Assembly (NCBI GenBank): GCA_033065855.1
Contig: JAVXUO010001305.1
Coordinates: 1 to 64,000, forward strand
Origin: Escallonia rubra
Lineage: Eukaryota > Streptophyta > Magnoliopsida > Escalloniales > Escalloniaceae
Reading direction: 5' to 3'
Length of the DNA stretch: 64,000 nt
In this document: in pieces, positions 34,956-46,617 of the stretch
Layout of the letters: each line of letters starts with the position of its first letter
How positions within the stretch are numbered: position 1 is the stretch's first letter
Position numbers and translations under genes: made by a program
The notes under the pieces: generated by a model
What the model saw: only the letters and a program-made list of their open reading frames with translations
Told to the model about the DNA's origin: nothing
Databases searched by the model: none

Positions 34956-36753
34956 CTGCAACTATTTTGACCTTATTAACCAAAATTTAAAGATGAACTT
35001 ACAAATTCCCCCATGAACTTATCAGAACAAGAAATCACTCAAAAACAAATGCGTCAAATCTACAATTACACATGAATCCCCTGAAAGGTTATCCATTTCT
35101 AATCATAAATTTGTGTCTTTATGTTTTCTGGATATTGTGTTTCATTATTGAAGTTCTTTATGAGCGTGGCTGCCTTCCTGGGTATTTTGATAAATAATAA
35201 AACTATTCAATGAAAATATATGAATGAAATGAGGAGGAGCTCGTTTAGAGGTTTGATCTCAGCAGTTAAGATAGTCAATTTTGTTACCTTCCCTATGAGG
35301 TGGTCACCTCTTGAACCAAAAAAAATGTTGATTGATCGACCTCACTGTTGTTAACTTCACTTCAAGTTGTTCACCAAGCAACACATTTGGATCCGACCAC
35401 CTCCAAAGATACGCATTTCATAAATTCCATGTTGGGGAGTGGTTAAAAGTTGATGTGATTAAGTCTTTAAACATCTCATTCTTCTAAGTCAATTAAATGA
35501 TTATGATTATAGCAATAAAGTGGGCACGCTGTGATTAGTTTTGAATTTATACCATATTTGCTCTACATTCAAGCAAAAAGATGCATATAACCATATGTAA
35601 GGACTAACTTTACCCTTTAAGTTATTGTACCAAAGTTGATCAGATCCAGTTGTAGCAACTAGTGGGAAGTAAATATTGAGGGAAAATGTGGTGCTAATTG
35701 AAAGAGGTGATGCCTCTAGGTTCATTAGATTAAGCAAAGTTGCAGAGCAACTTCACTTTGTAGTTTATACTTCAGGAACCTAACAGGATTCATCTTCTTT
35801 CTCTTCATTCTTCTAAGCTAACTAAAAGCACTGAACCGAATTCTGTAAATATCTATACATGGTCTCATAATTACTGAGTTATACACTCCATAAAAATAAA
35901 TTTTTTCGTTGTTCAAGTCAATTGACAATCATGGGGTAGTCGACGAATATTATTGGTGTTTCAACTCCTTTGTTATTCTTCAAGTAAGCTTAGTATGTAC
36001 GAAGAAGTTAATTTGAATACAGCCGAAAGTATATACAAGTATGCAGGACGTTACTGATGCTGCAATTATAAGTTCATGTGTTCATATGGAAGTCCTTTGG
36101 TTTAAAGAACTACAAAAAGAAAATCTTTGTACCTAATTTTAGGCTTCGCCTCTCAAAGCAAAATATTCCCCAGTTCTCCAGAGCAGCAGCCAGGCAACCT
36201 ACCTTATAATCATTCAGAATATATGCGGACGTCTGCCAAATAACCGTATGAGATTGTCTTATCAATGCAAGCGGCATGGACATAATAAATAAATAAAACA
36301 CATATTGAATTGCAACCGGAACTTCACAAGGTGACGCATATATTGAGTATTTTTGAGGTCATTCAATCACGTACATAGAAAAATTGCTAAGCAAAGAAAG
36401 CGTACAAATTGAATCGAGTTTTGTAAAAATTGCCTATACATACCCAAATTTATCAATACTGTCACAAGAAAAGCTCCTCCAACATAGCTGCGAGTCCGTG
36501 ACCCGTCTTTCCAACAGCAATATTATCTTTTGTTTCTGACATGCCTTTTCTACAGAGCCTGTCGGTAGCAGCAGAGGCAAGTTTCATACACAGAAAAAAC
36601 TTTGATACAAATAAGCACACCCATACAATTGTTAATAGCAAAACAACATTGCTTTCTGCAAGCTTTGATAGAAATTCCTAGCAGAAAGAATTTAGTGGTG
36701 AACACAATATAGGTTCCTAGAGGCCAAAATCTCAATTATCTAGCTGTGTTACC
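34956..36753. other. Intergenic or old introns; nothing recognised
   Basis: AT-rich DNA without a recognisable exon. I looked on the minus strand for the first DFR exon (a VTGxxGxxG-type Rossmann start) and did not find it. Confidence 0.45.
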
Positions 36754-36846
36754 TGCAAGCTTGTTAGTGATAACATCAAGCTGAGCAGTTCGCTCAACAA
36801 TCTCATTCCTCTTCTTTGTGGATACACTGTGTGCAATCTCTGCACA
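36754..36846 (-). pseudogene. Ribosomal protein eL32 (RPL32) C-terminal relic, copy 1
   Basis: The minus strand encodes [20 protein letters not shown] and then [11 protein letters not shown], the eL32 C-terminus with one Val lost and the last residues replaced by unrelated sequence. Upstream residues do not match (no HNRTY). Functional eL32 genes elsewhere in the genome must supply this large-subunit protein. Confidence 0.8.
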
Positions 36847-37799
36847 ACCTGTCCAACAGTGACAACATCTATGAGACATCCAAAAATTAGAGAAATAATA
36901 TATCATAGGATTACTATACTATTCTACATATTGTGCACCATCGGTATCTCAAAGGTCTTTGGCGTAAATAAGTTACCCATAAATAACTTATCAACTCTTC
37001 TCTCATTAGAAAACGGTGATTACTATACTATTCTACACACTATTAGAAAATAAAACAACTCTAAGTTACATATGAATGTACACAAATTTATTCCGAGATT
37101 ATTTTGTTCTTGGAGCTCAATGACAGCGCAGCGCATATCCCCATTAACAAGTTACCAAGTCTTCTGATTCATTTTATTCCAAAAAATTGTATATCCAACA
37201 GTTTTGACTTCAGTTGCGTACTAATGAATTATCTGTAATAATGAAATATCTGTATGAGATAGATGCTCATTATCTTTTCCTTTCTTGCACTCTAAGCAAC
37301 TTCTTGACTTTCTTATCAGTATACATTTTACGAATATAGATCTTGGATATTTGTGCATTTCAATTGTCTATGTACTAACTTTGATCAGGTCAAATTGTAC
37401 AAAAGTTTGCTTTTGCAAGAATCAGTCAGGCTATCTAGCTGGTATGAGTTCTTTACTCATCAGACAAGTAAGATCAGATCATCAATAATGCTCCCGAACT
37501 GTATATCAGTTTACAGAAATCAAATCATCAGGTAAGATACAACTTCCAGCCTTCACTAAACAAGCTTATGCTTGCATATGCATATAGTATATGAGGAGAA
37601 AACACAAATAAGAGGAACATACTTTAGCTTAGGGATTTGTACGATGTAAACTACTAATTTAGTGAATGCAATTATTTTAGTGCTCAGAATATCATGTATC
37701 AATTGGTGTTATATATGACTTTGATCTTGTTTATATTAGTTTGCATTTATCTCTTTGACATTTGATAAGAAGCGTATTCAAGGATTAATATTAGTATTA
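36847..37799. other. Intergenic; nothing recognised
   Basis: AT-rich sequence. Short open frames have no domain. Confidence 0.45.
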
Positions 37800-38064
37800 T
37801 TTTTTCTAAAAAAGTAAGAGCTACGACAGCTGTCATTAGCCGCTGCTATAAGCTATGACCGCTGTAATATAGGACATTAGTAGCCAGTAAAAAAATAGAT
37901 ATACAAGCGGGAGTACCGCTGCTATAAACCCCATTAAGCGCTGCCATATGTCTATCGCAGCGAGCCCTAAAGAAGCACTTTGTGGCTGCCATAGGCTATT
38001 GCAGCGGTCAATTGGGCTATTGCAGCGGTTTTTGGCCGCTGGTACACGCCATTTTTCATGTAGT
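37800..38064. mobile_element. CACTA-like miniature element or fragment
   Basis: Many copies of GCAGCGG/CCGCTGC-type motifs (for example GCCGCTGCTATAAGC and ATTGCAGCGGT) end in TTTTTCATGTAGTA, close to the CACTA terminus TTTCTTGTAGTG. The left terminus is unclear and no TSD was found. Confidence 0.45.
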
Positions 38065-39459
38065 AACTTTAATTCCTTTCCCTCTCCTCCACTATCTGAG
38101 CAACCAAACACAAGAAGAAAGTAAATTAAAGCGATTAAGAAGGAAGCCAAAGCTTTTCCCTATGATATGAAGCCTACTTGATCAAAAGACACAAATTTTA
38201 GTTTCTTTCACTGTCTTCCATCTCCATACAAACCAAAAGAGGAATACTTGAAAATTGACAAAATGAAAACCAAAAGATTCAACTTACAGGGACCTGTCGA
38301 AGGCCCAACCTTTTGGGCATGGAGGCGCCGCCGCACCACCATTGGAAGCCTCAACATCTGACCAAATCCTATCAGCCTTAGCCTTATACATACACATCTG
38401 AAAAAATCGTCTGCACACAAAGTAAAGAGCAAGAAATGAAAATTGACAAAATTAGGTGCAATTGCTGTAGGTCGTAAGTAATTGTTCTTTTTTAGAACTG
38501 ACAATCCAAAAATAAGAACAAACAAAAACTGGACAAAATAAAGGGAGGCGAAGCCCATGATCTGCACCTGTACAAGAAGCCAGAAGATTCTGTGTTTTGG
38601 CAGGTAGATTTTTTGGTGGCAAGTGTGTAATTACACAGATAAAGATGGGCAATGTTTTAAAATGGATGTTGATGAGCTACGGCTCTTTTATACTGTATGT
38701 GTATGTGTATGTGTATGTGTATGAAAGAGAAATATGAAAATGGGTGAAGAAGTCACGACGCCGTAGTCCGAATAGTCCCAAAAATTACTTGATCGCCTAC
38801 TGAGAGATGATTAACATACCTTGAATCTAGACCATTATCCTTCTTATTTTCAAAAATTACTCCATTATAATTCAAGACATGATTAACATACCTTGAATCT
38901 AGACCATTCGAACAAATTTTTTTTTTTACTACTCGTAAATGTTACAATTAATACTAAATGCCTTTTTCATTTTTCATAAAACTTAACAGTAATGAAAAAA
39001 TATATATGTTTATTTTTAACGTTCTTTTTCTTACTTTGACTGTTAGCATGTTATTATGATTTCATTTCTTATTAATCTTTAGTGTATACTATCATTATCT
39101 GTTTATATAATCCCTAACTGAATACTACATGAATGGGTCTACATGTGTTGCAATAAAAAATTTACTTTATAATAATAAAAATTCTTCAGTATGCCACTTT
39201 TAATGTTGCCAGAAATAAATGAGAACGAGTTGAATTGATTTCAACGATATGAGTCATTGCTTCTTCTTTTTTTTCCTTATTTATTTTATCTTTTGGCCCC
39301 TGCATCTTCCTATAACTACACGTTACGTTAACCACCATAGAGCAAGGGATTTAATGGTTCGTCACTTCTCGATAATGGGTAACAGAAGCGGTTAAAAGAA
39401 TACCACTCTAGACAACAAAGATTTATAGTAATAGGATTTGAAGCATGGTTGTTGTTTAC
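38065..39459. other. Intergenic with minor repeats and a possible exon
   Basis: The hexamer TATGTG is repeated about five times at 38694-38721. A 30-bp unit ATGATTAACATACCTTGAAT occurs at about 38808 and 38879. On the minus strand 38395-38290 encodes MYKAKADRIWSDVEASNGG, a credible-looking but unrecognised exon followed by a GTAAG-like donor. I cannot link it to a gene. Confidence 0.4.
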
Positions 39460-39467
39460 TCTGCAGT

Positions 39468-40076
39468 TAGGGGTGAGCACGGTTCGGTTTGGTTCAGTTT
39501 GGAGGTCAAACTGCAAACCGAATCGTTACCTATCGGTTTGAAAAATTATGAACCGAACAAAATCAAACACCATCGGTTTGGTCGGTTTAAACGGTTTAGC
39601 TTAGTCGGTTTGAATCGGTTTGCAACTTAAAGACGTTGTTCCTCTGCATACTACTAATTGAAGTTATATTTTTTCTAAATTGGATAATAATCTTGTTTCA
39701 TTCGTTATATAAGTTCTCATTGATGAATGAGGAAGAATGAGTAAATATAAATTAGATATTGGTCACAAATTTTTTGTGATAAGTGTTGTTAATATTTTCG
39801 TTTTTTTTAACTTTCAAGATTTGTTTATTTGGAGTTACTTAGTACCTTATATGTGTAATTATCAATGGAATATTACTAAAAATATATTAACATATCATAA
39901 GTCGGTTCGGTTCGATTTTGGGATAAGTTTAAAAAATATGAACTTTGAACCAAATCGGACCAAGGTCGGTTTGAAAAATGTGAAACCAAACTGTTAAGAT
40001 TTTTGGATGGTTCGGATTGGATTAGTTCCCGTTTGAGCGGTTCGGATTGGTTTGAACGGTTTGGTGCTCACCCCTA
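39468..40076. mobile_element. hAT-type MITE, TSD TCTGCAGT/C
   Basis: The ends TAGGGGTGAGCA and TGCTCACCCCTA are perfect inverted repeats. They are flanked by TCTGCAGT (39460-39467) and TCTGCAGC (40077-40084), 7 of 8 identical. The 609-bp interior repeats GGTTCGGTTTGG-type motifs near both ends. It has no coding capacity. Confidence 0.85.
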
Positions 40077-40349
40077 TCTGCAGCCATAATTCTTTTTCTT
40101 TTAACTAGAAAATTCCTAATAACAATATTAGCTCTAGAAAGTGGTCGTATATTTGCAAATAGATACACATTTTTTTATTTATGTTTTGTGGGTTGGAAGT
40201 TACTAACTTTTTGTTGCAGCTATTCCCTAAAGAATAAATGTGTTAGATACTAATCCTATAGTAACATCTTTTTCAAATTAACTATAAAAAAATATTTTAT
40301 AAAATAAGGTGAGTAAGGACGATTGTGATACATTTACAACAATTTTTTT

Positions 40350-41340
40350 TTGTTGTTGATCAAAGGTCATTTTATTCCATCAAGTGCAATACATCTCCAC
40401 TATTATGTATATTACATACTGTGTATTAACTCTTTACTATCTACATTTGAATTTTCAGCTAACTATTTTCTTCATCCAGCCCCATGCCATGCATAATCTT
40501 CTATTCTTGTCATTTTCAATGACTGGTTTCAGCTTTGTACTCTATACATGATTCATTCCTTGATCACGTGCTTACACCCTTGCACAGTAGCTACTTTATT
40601 CTAAAAAACTATGGCATTCCTTTCTTGCCATATGCCATACACTGTTGTTGGCACAGCTAATTTGCCCAGCCTAGCTCTTAAGCTTTTCCCTCTGAACATA
40701 TGAGCAGCATAATTACTGAATTGCAGCCACGTTTGTAATCTGAGATCTGTTTCGATCTTTCCAAAGATTATGTTCCATAGCTCCACTGCATAGGGGCCCT
40801 TGGTAAACAAATGGTCCTCAGTTTCTTATTGATGCATACATAACACACATGAGTCATCCTGAATAATATTCCATGCTTTTAGTTTATTTTTTGTCCTGAG
40901 TCCCCTTGTCCATCCATAACATCACTGAACATTTAGGTTTATTTCATGTAAACCATATGAGCTTCCAGGTAGGATTCTTTGCCCCGTGCTTTCTTTTTTT
41001 TCCTAGGCTGATTTGATGGTAAAATGCTCGTTCTTACTCAAGACCCGGTGTACTTGATCAGCTAACTCTATATTTGGTTTCTGAAATTCTAATAGCAGAA
41101 TATTAATTTCCCTTAGCTTCCTTGCTCTAGGCAATAGCATTTGCCAGTCCCCTCCTTGTATAATCTCACAGACTTTTGCATCAAGCTGTAATCCAGAATC
41201 ATAAATGGCCTCGGTCCAAATTGTTCCATCAATGGTTTCTCAGTTAACCATTTATCCTTCCACAACCATGTGGTTTTCCCATCTCCTACTATGTACTGAA
41301 TGAGATCTTGACATTGCTTTCTCATTTTTCAGCAATTTCC
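40350..41340 (-). mobile_element. 3' part of a LINE (minus strand)
   Basis: On the minus strand, QYIVGDGKTTWLWKDKWL (41113-41325 frame) matches the region after the LINE reverse transcriptase. ELWNIIFGKI and AVPTTVYGIWQERNAIVF (40601-40810 frame) match the zf-RVT domain. The 3' end runs GAATAAAATGACC to a poly-A tail (poly-T at about 40343-40352 on plus). Frames are interrupted, so this is a dead, 5'-truncated copy. No clean TSD was found. Confidence 0.8.
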
Positions 41341-41540
41341 TCCATGTCCATGATAACATCACAGGTGGCTTGAAAGTTAAGGTCGAAAAAGCACGGTTAT
41401 AAGGACGCTAACAAAAAGATAAATATTAATTTGCGTTGAACTTTATACCTTTAAGTGTAAATTAAATGCAATGATTTAGATGCAATGATTTATACCTTTA
41501 ACTTTTATACATCATAATCTTATATTATCACATGTTAATT

Positions 41541-41571
41541 TTCGCGTGCATCGCACATGCATCCTACTAGT
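41541..41571 (+). mobile_element. Helitron-like 3' terminus
   Basis: An imperfect hairpin GCGTGCATCGCACATGC is followed by ATCCTA and CTAG, then T, the layout of a Helitron 3' end (hairpin, short spacer, CTRR before T). The body would lie to the left. No 5' TC end or Rep/helicase gene was identified. Confidence 0.45.
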
Positions 41572-41784
41572 TTACTCTAATTCCACCATAGTTGTTCTAT
41601 TTTAACTTTGACCACTTTTTCTTGTGCCTTGACTCCAAAATAAGTTGATGAAGTGATTAACAGCCCCACTTTTTCTTCTCCACACCCCGGGCGCATGCCA
41701 AAGGTGTGGTGTCAAGTTTCTCCCGGGCCCATATACCGCTTTCGCCCATATGTCTAACTCGGAAAACATTTGGCTGCTACACTG

Positions 41785-41978
41785 ATCGGAGGAATCTTTC
41801 TTTTACCCCATATATAGCGACAATCAATCGTGACTAAATGTTTCTAGTGGCTTTTATTTAATGACGCTAAAAAAGTGCTGCTAATAATTGTTGCTGAAAG
41901 TGTTAGAAGAAAAGTCACCAGAAACATTTAGCGACTATTAATTGTCACTATATATGGGATTGAAGGAAGATTCTTACA
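41785..41978. mobile_element. Foldback MITE-like inverted repeat
   Basis: The arms CCATATATAGCGACAATCAA and, reversed, CCATATATAGTGACAATTAA extend about 65-80 bp each through AAATGTTTCTRGTGRCTTTT, separated by a short loop. The element would fold into one long hairpin. No clear TSD was found. The AGCGAC motif also occurs in the nearby CACTA element. Confidence 0.65.
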
Positions 41979-42624
41979 ACACGGGTATGAGCCAAAATTT
42001 GTTCGTCTAACTCACTATGTCGATCTCTGTAACTTAGCATGTCAAGTTGTTCATACCTTAACGATGCAAGTGATTATTTTAGTGACAAATGAAATGTAAA
42101 ATGATCAAATTTTGTTTGTTAAACCCACTACAAGAAATAAGGCTTTTAGCGACGGAACACCCATAGCTAAAAGTCCCTCATATAAAAGCCCGTCGCTAAA
42201 AGTTTTACGACGGAATTTCAAAATCCGTTGTCTAATATTGGACCTTCAGCAACGGGATTCTTTATACATTAGCGACATAAATTCTGTCGCTAATTGTATT
42301 TTTCGTATTTTAATTAATTATTTTTTTCAAAAATGATTTATTCGATAAATATTTAGCGATGGAATAAACTTTTAAGCGACGGAAGATCAGTCACTAAATA
42401 CCGTCGTTAAAAGTGGAGATTTAGGGAAACTCTGAAGCTACCCGCATGACATATATCTCAATCAGTTGTTGGAATTTCAATAAAATAGGTGGTAGTAGCA
42501 CGGCAATGATGACAGTGAACATGTAGATGCCTCATAGATGGTTGGGCCATTGGCAGCGGCAATATCTTTAGGTGCTGCTGTTGACTTTGGAAGCCGCGGG
42601 TCTGGTGGTCCTTGTGTGAGGTTA

Positions 42625-43055
42625 ACGGTTCGTTTGACAAATTTTATTTTTTTTATTTTCAGTTTTTAAAGAGTAATTTTTTAAAGAGTAGCTTAATTTT
42701 TTTTTTTATAAAAACAAGTGGGTGTTTGATAACCCCTTTTTTTTTTAGTTTTTTTGTTTGGTAACCCTTTTTATTTTGACTTTTTTTTTTTGATGGTTTG
42801 CGGTGGCAGTGGTGGGGTGTAGCGGTGGTGGCCGGTGGTGGTGGTGGTGGCCAGCGGCCGGAGGTGGCTGCCAGCAGTCACCGGCGGCCAGAGGTGGCTG
42901 CCGGCAGTGGTCGCCTGAGGTGGCTTCCGGCGGTGGGAGGGTGGTGGTGGTGGTCTAAGAAAAAAAAATCCAGTTTCTGGAGTTTTTTTTTTACTCTTCA
43001 GTTTAAAAACTGGTTTTTAAAATTGAAAAAAAAATAGTTACCAAACGCTCCTTAA
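42625..43055. mobile_element. Possible MITE with GGT-rich core inside the CACTA element
   Basis: The ends GGTTCGTTTGACAA and, reversed, GGAGCGTTTGGTAA are imperfect inverted repeats next to TTAA on both sides. Poly-T/poly-A arms enclose a GGTGGTGGCC-rich core. Sequences with the same GTTTG-type end occur at 57965 and 63850. Confidence 0.5.
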
Positions 43056-43383
43056 GTAATTTCTTTGATGGTGGAAGTTACAAAAACGATGGTAGAGGAG
43101 GTGTTGGCAGTAGCAGAGCAGGTGCACCAGTTCTATAGTATAGCTTGTGTTGCGTTTTATATTGCACACTGTATCTCACATAGTACACGACCTCAGGTTG
43201 TCCAATCTATTGCACGGAAATATGGTTAGCCTGTTCACGCGACGTTGATTTTAGGGATTAGAGATTTTGACAGACCCGCAACTGAAATTCGTGTTATATG
43301 ATCCAATTTATGACTTTATGTTGTAAAAATTGAGTTGCTTGGATGGGTGTCGTCGACTTGCTAGCTTTAGGATTAAATTTTCA

Positions 43384-43414
43384 ACTAGTTTTGATCTCGT
43401 GCGTTGCACACGGG
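43384..43414 (-). mobile_element. Helitron-like 3' terminus (minus)
   Basis: On the minus strand an imperfect hairpin CCCGTGTGCAACGCACGAG is followed by ATCAAAA, CTAG and T. The body would extend to higher coordinates inside the CACTA element. The 5' end is not identified. Confidence 0.45.
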
Positions 43415-44044
43415 AACAACAACTATCAGAATACTTGTTGAGAGATCTCGTATTTATATACCGAATAACAATTACAAATTTGGTAGTGACAATAAGGTAA
43501 TTAAAAATTTATTTTTACCTTTTTAAATGAGTTCTCTTACCAATTTTTATCGTTAGAACTTAACTTGAGCAATAATTGTTAGTTTTTAGTGACAAATGAA
43601 GATGAAAAATAGTGTATGAAATAATAAAAATAGTCTCTCCTAACTAATAGCAATTGCAGTGATAATAGTAAAAAAAAGTGGCTCGTGTCTTGAGGTTGTA
43701 TTACTCAAGATCACCAAGAAAAGAGTAACAGTATATAATAAATGATTGAAAAAAATTGGAACAGAAACTATATATAAAACTTATAATGAAATAAAAGGAA
43801 AGAGATTATGGTAGTTTAATAAAAAAACTTATGGAGAATAATGTGTTTCTCTAAACAATAAAAAAGATTAAGATTTAAAAAGAATATATAGAAAATTGCT
43901 TTTGTCAAAATCTAGGAATTAATGGAATTGTAAGGATATAAATAAAATTTTTGAGTGAGACATGTTGACATAGAGGAGAGAAAAATGTAAAATCTTTATA
44001 ATTGATTGAATTTCAAATGGAAAGAAAGAATTTAAATCAAATTA

Positions 44045-44047
44045 TGT

Positions 44048-44083
<36 letters not shown>

Positions 44084-44104
44084 GTGAGTGAGAGAGAGCG
44101 AGAG
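44045..44104. repeat. (GT)n(GA)n microsatellite
   Basis: TATGTGTGTG runs into a long GA tract with one GTGAGTGA interruption. Confidence 0.9.
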
Positions 44105-45023
44105 AATTCAAATCATTATTACAAATGTAAATAAATTTAAAATATTTAAAAAATTCAAAATAGGAAAGTCTATATGTCGAATTAAGAGTGTCTAAGTAAG
44201 CGATGACTGGACAATATTTTCTCAACTTCGGCCTTCATATATATATATATAATTAGATTTCGTTCTCTATATATCTATATAAAGTGGAACTTGTTTCATT
44301 AGATTACCTCTTTCCCTAAACAAGAGCAGATTAATTTGATCTCACCAATCGAGAGCTTTTTCATCATCTTGTCCCTTTCAGACAGTTAAAAGAGAAAAAT
44401 TGTTAATAAAGTCCAATGATGCTGCTTCCAAGTTTAGTACATAATGCTGAAGGTTGATATATTTTAAAGATATATTCCTTAGACCATGCCATAAATTTGA
44501 AAAGGCTTAAGTTGCAACTGGTTCAGAACAAGCTTGTTGACATAATATATCAGAAGCATACATATTTTCCAATGTCTTTGTGCGGTTGTTTATGTTTCTA
44601 CCATCTTGCGTAGTAGCATGACATGTGCTAGCTTTTGTTAGATTTCAAGTCATGTCTAAATGTGCACTCGCGGGTAAACGAGCAAGTTTCAGAATTTTGT
44701 TATTTTTTTTAACCGGCTTTCTTTTATTCATTAATCATGATAGTTCACATATTTTTTCTAATTTATGCTTCTTTCTATTTTACTACTGGCATATTACTTA
44801 GTTGTTATAGGAAGTTTTTATTTAGAGATAAATTAATAAATCAGTTCTAAACCCTTAAAGATAACAATAACAAGTAACAAATAGATAACAAAATCAAGCA
44901 AATTCAAAAATAGCAACAATAGCATCAAGCCATAGCCATAGATTCGACTGTTAAGGTGACGGTGGAAGGCAATTAACAATTACAGATAGATGCACACAAG
45001 AACTTACCAGAGTTGGCCGAAGC

Positions 45024-45956
45024 TAGAGATGTCAAATGGGCCGGGCGGCCCGCGGGCTGGCCCGGCACGGCCCGTTTTTGGCCCGGGCTGGCCCGGCCCG
45101 TTTTTGGGCCCGTGCTGGCCCTAACCCCTAGGGCTTGGGCCAGGGCCAGGGCCAGGCCGAATTTTTCGAGAAACAGGCCCGGGCCCGGCCCGGCCCTAAA
45201 ACGGCCCTTTTTGGCCTGGCCCTAACGTGGCCCGGCCCGGCCCCCTTTGGCCCGAAATCTGGCCCCTGTTGGCCCTATTTCTGGCCCTTTTTTGGCCCTA
45301 CACAGGCCCTCTTTTGACCCTAAGGTTGGCCCTATTTCTGGCCCTTTTTTGGCCCTACACACATGCCCTCTTTTGGCCCAATATTATTATATACAAACAC
45401 ATTATTATATATAATTGTGCGTGTCCAACGATGATCGAATGAGTATTAAATCTTAACATTAATTATGATGATCGTTCTTCTTTGTTGCAATAATCAAATG
45501 CCATGCAAACATTTACGAAAATTTAAATAGCTACTGTATTAAGCAATTCGATAGATGTAATTGTCATTTTCTATTTACCAAACTTTCGAAAAATGCTACT
45601 TCTAAATTATAATGTTAGTAGGCCAAAAAAGACTTGTCAATATTACACCAAATTAACACGTATCAATCTCAACCAATTAATTTGATGTATTCTTGTTGGC
45701 CATCGACACAAATAAATAACAAGAAGTTGGGAAAAAAAAAAAAAAAAATTTTGGGCCTGGGCCCGGCCCGGCCCAAGCCCGGCCCTAGATATTGGGCCTA
45801 GGGCCAGGGCCTGGACTGGGCCTAGGTTTCCCTTCGGCAGGCCCGGCCCGGCCCGGCCCGGTTGGCAGCCCCACTGGCCCGGCCCCGGCCCGGCCCCACA
45901 GCAGGCCCGATGGGCCTGGGCTGGGCCGGCCCAAGCCCGGCCCTTTGACATCTCTA
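45024..45956. mobile_element. GC-rich hAT element, TSD GCCGAAGC, inside the CACTA element
   Basis: The ends TAGAGATGTCAAATGGGCCG and, reversed, TAGAGATGTCAAAGGGCCGG are inverted repeats. The 8-bp duplication GCCGAAGC is perfect (45016-45023 and 45957-45964). Both arms consist of dozens of GGCCCGG/GGCCCT motifs, a sharp GC island in AT-rich DNA. The AT-rich centre has no coding domain. Open frames in the arms (Gly/Pro/Ala-rich) are artefacts of the repeat. Confidence 0.88.
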
Positions 45957-46129
45957 GCCGAAGCTCAAAGATCTAGGCACACTACGTGCGCTACATCTGG
46001 TTGGAGTTGCAAACTACGCCGCCGGAGGTGGCGCAGCGTCGGGGGGAAGACGGGGGTGTCGCCGGAGGTGGTTTGCCGTAGAGGAGGTCGCCAGAGTAAG
46101 AACGCCGGTGGAACGCCAATGATAATTAA

Positions 46130-46152
46130 GAGAGAGAGAGAGAGAGAGAGAA
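46130..46152. repeat. (GA)n microsatellite
   Basis: About eleven GA units near the right end of the CACTA element. Confidence 0.9.
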
Positions 46153-46617
46153 ACATGAGAAAGAATAGAAAGAGAAGGGATCTGAGATTTAAGATAGGAC
46201 TTTTAGCGATGGGACGATGACATCGGTAAAAGTCTGTTTTCACCGACAAAATTTTTAGCGACGAAAAAAGAAAAGAAAGAAAAGGGATCTGAGATTTAAG
46301 ATAGGACTTTTAGCGATGGGATGATGCCGTCGGTAAAGTCTTGTTGTCACCGACGGAATTTTTAGCGATGGAATTATTCCGTCGCTTAAATGTTTTTTAA
46401 AAATCATCAAAAATTCTATAAAATATTTAGCGACGGTTTCATCCGTCGGTAAAAGTCCGTTGGCAAATACTTTTACCGACATATCTTTCCGTCGGTAAAA
46501 AAATTTAACGACGGAGTTTTATCGACGATGAAACCCGTCACTGAAAGTTTTTTTAGCGACGGAATACCTTCCGTCGTTAAAAGTCCGTCGTTAAGTCTGT
46601 CTTTTCTTGTAGTGACC

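Larger units (their letters stand above)
42126..46614. mobile_element. CACTA (En/Spm) element, TSD ACC
   Basis: The ends CACTACAAGAAA and TTTTCTTGTAGTG are the diagnostic CACTA termini, and a perfect 3-bp duplication ACC flanks them (42123-42125 and 46615-46617). Near both ends the TTTTAGCGACGGA motif recurs in both directions, as expected for transposase-binding subterminal repeats. No TnpA/TnpD-like transposase is seen. The 4.5 kb interior contains other insertions: a TTTG-ended MITE near 42625-43055, a Helitron-like end at 43384, and an hAT element at 45024-45956. It is a non-autonomous CACTA element used as a landing site. Confidence 0.85.

Noticed and set aside
45013-45951. Several Gly/Pro/Ala-rich frames near 45 kb
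   Set aside because: They arise from GGCCC repeats in the hAT arms.
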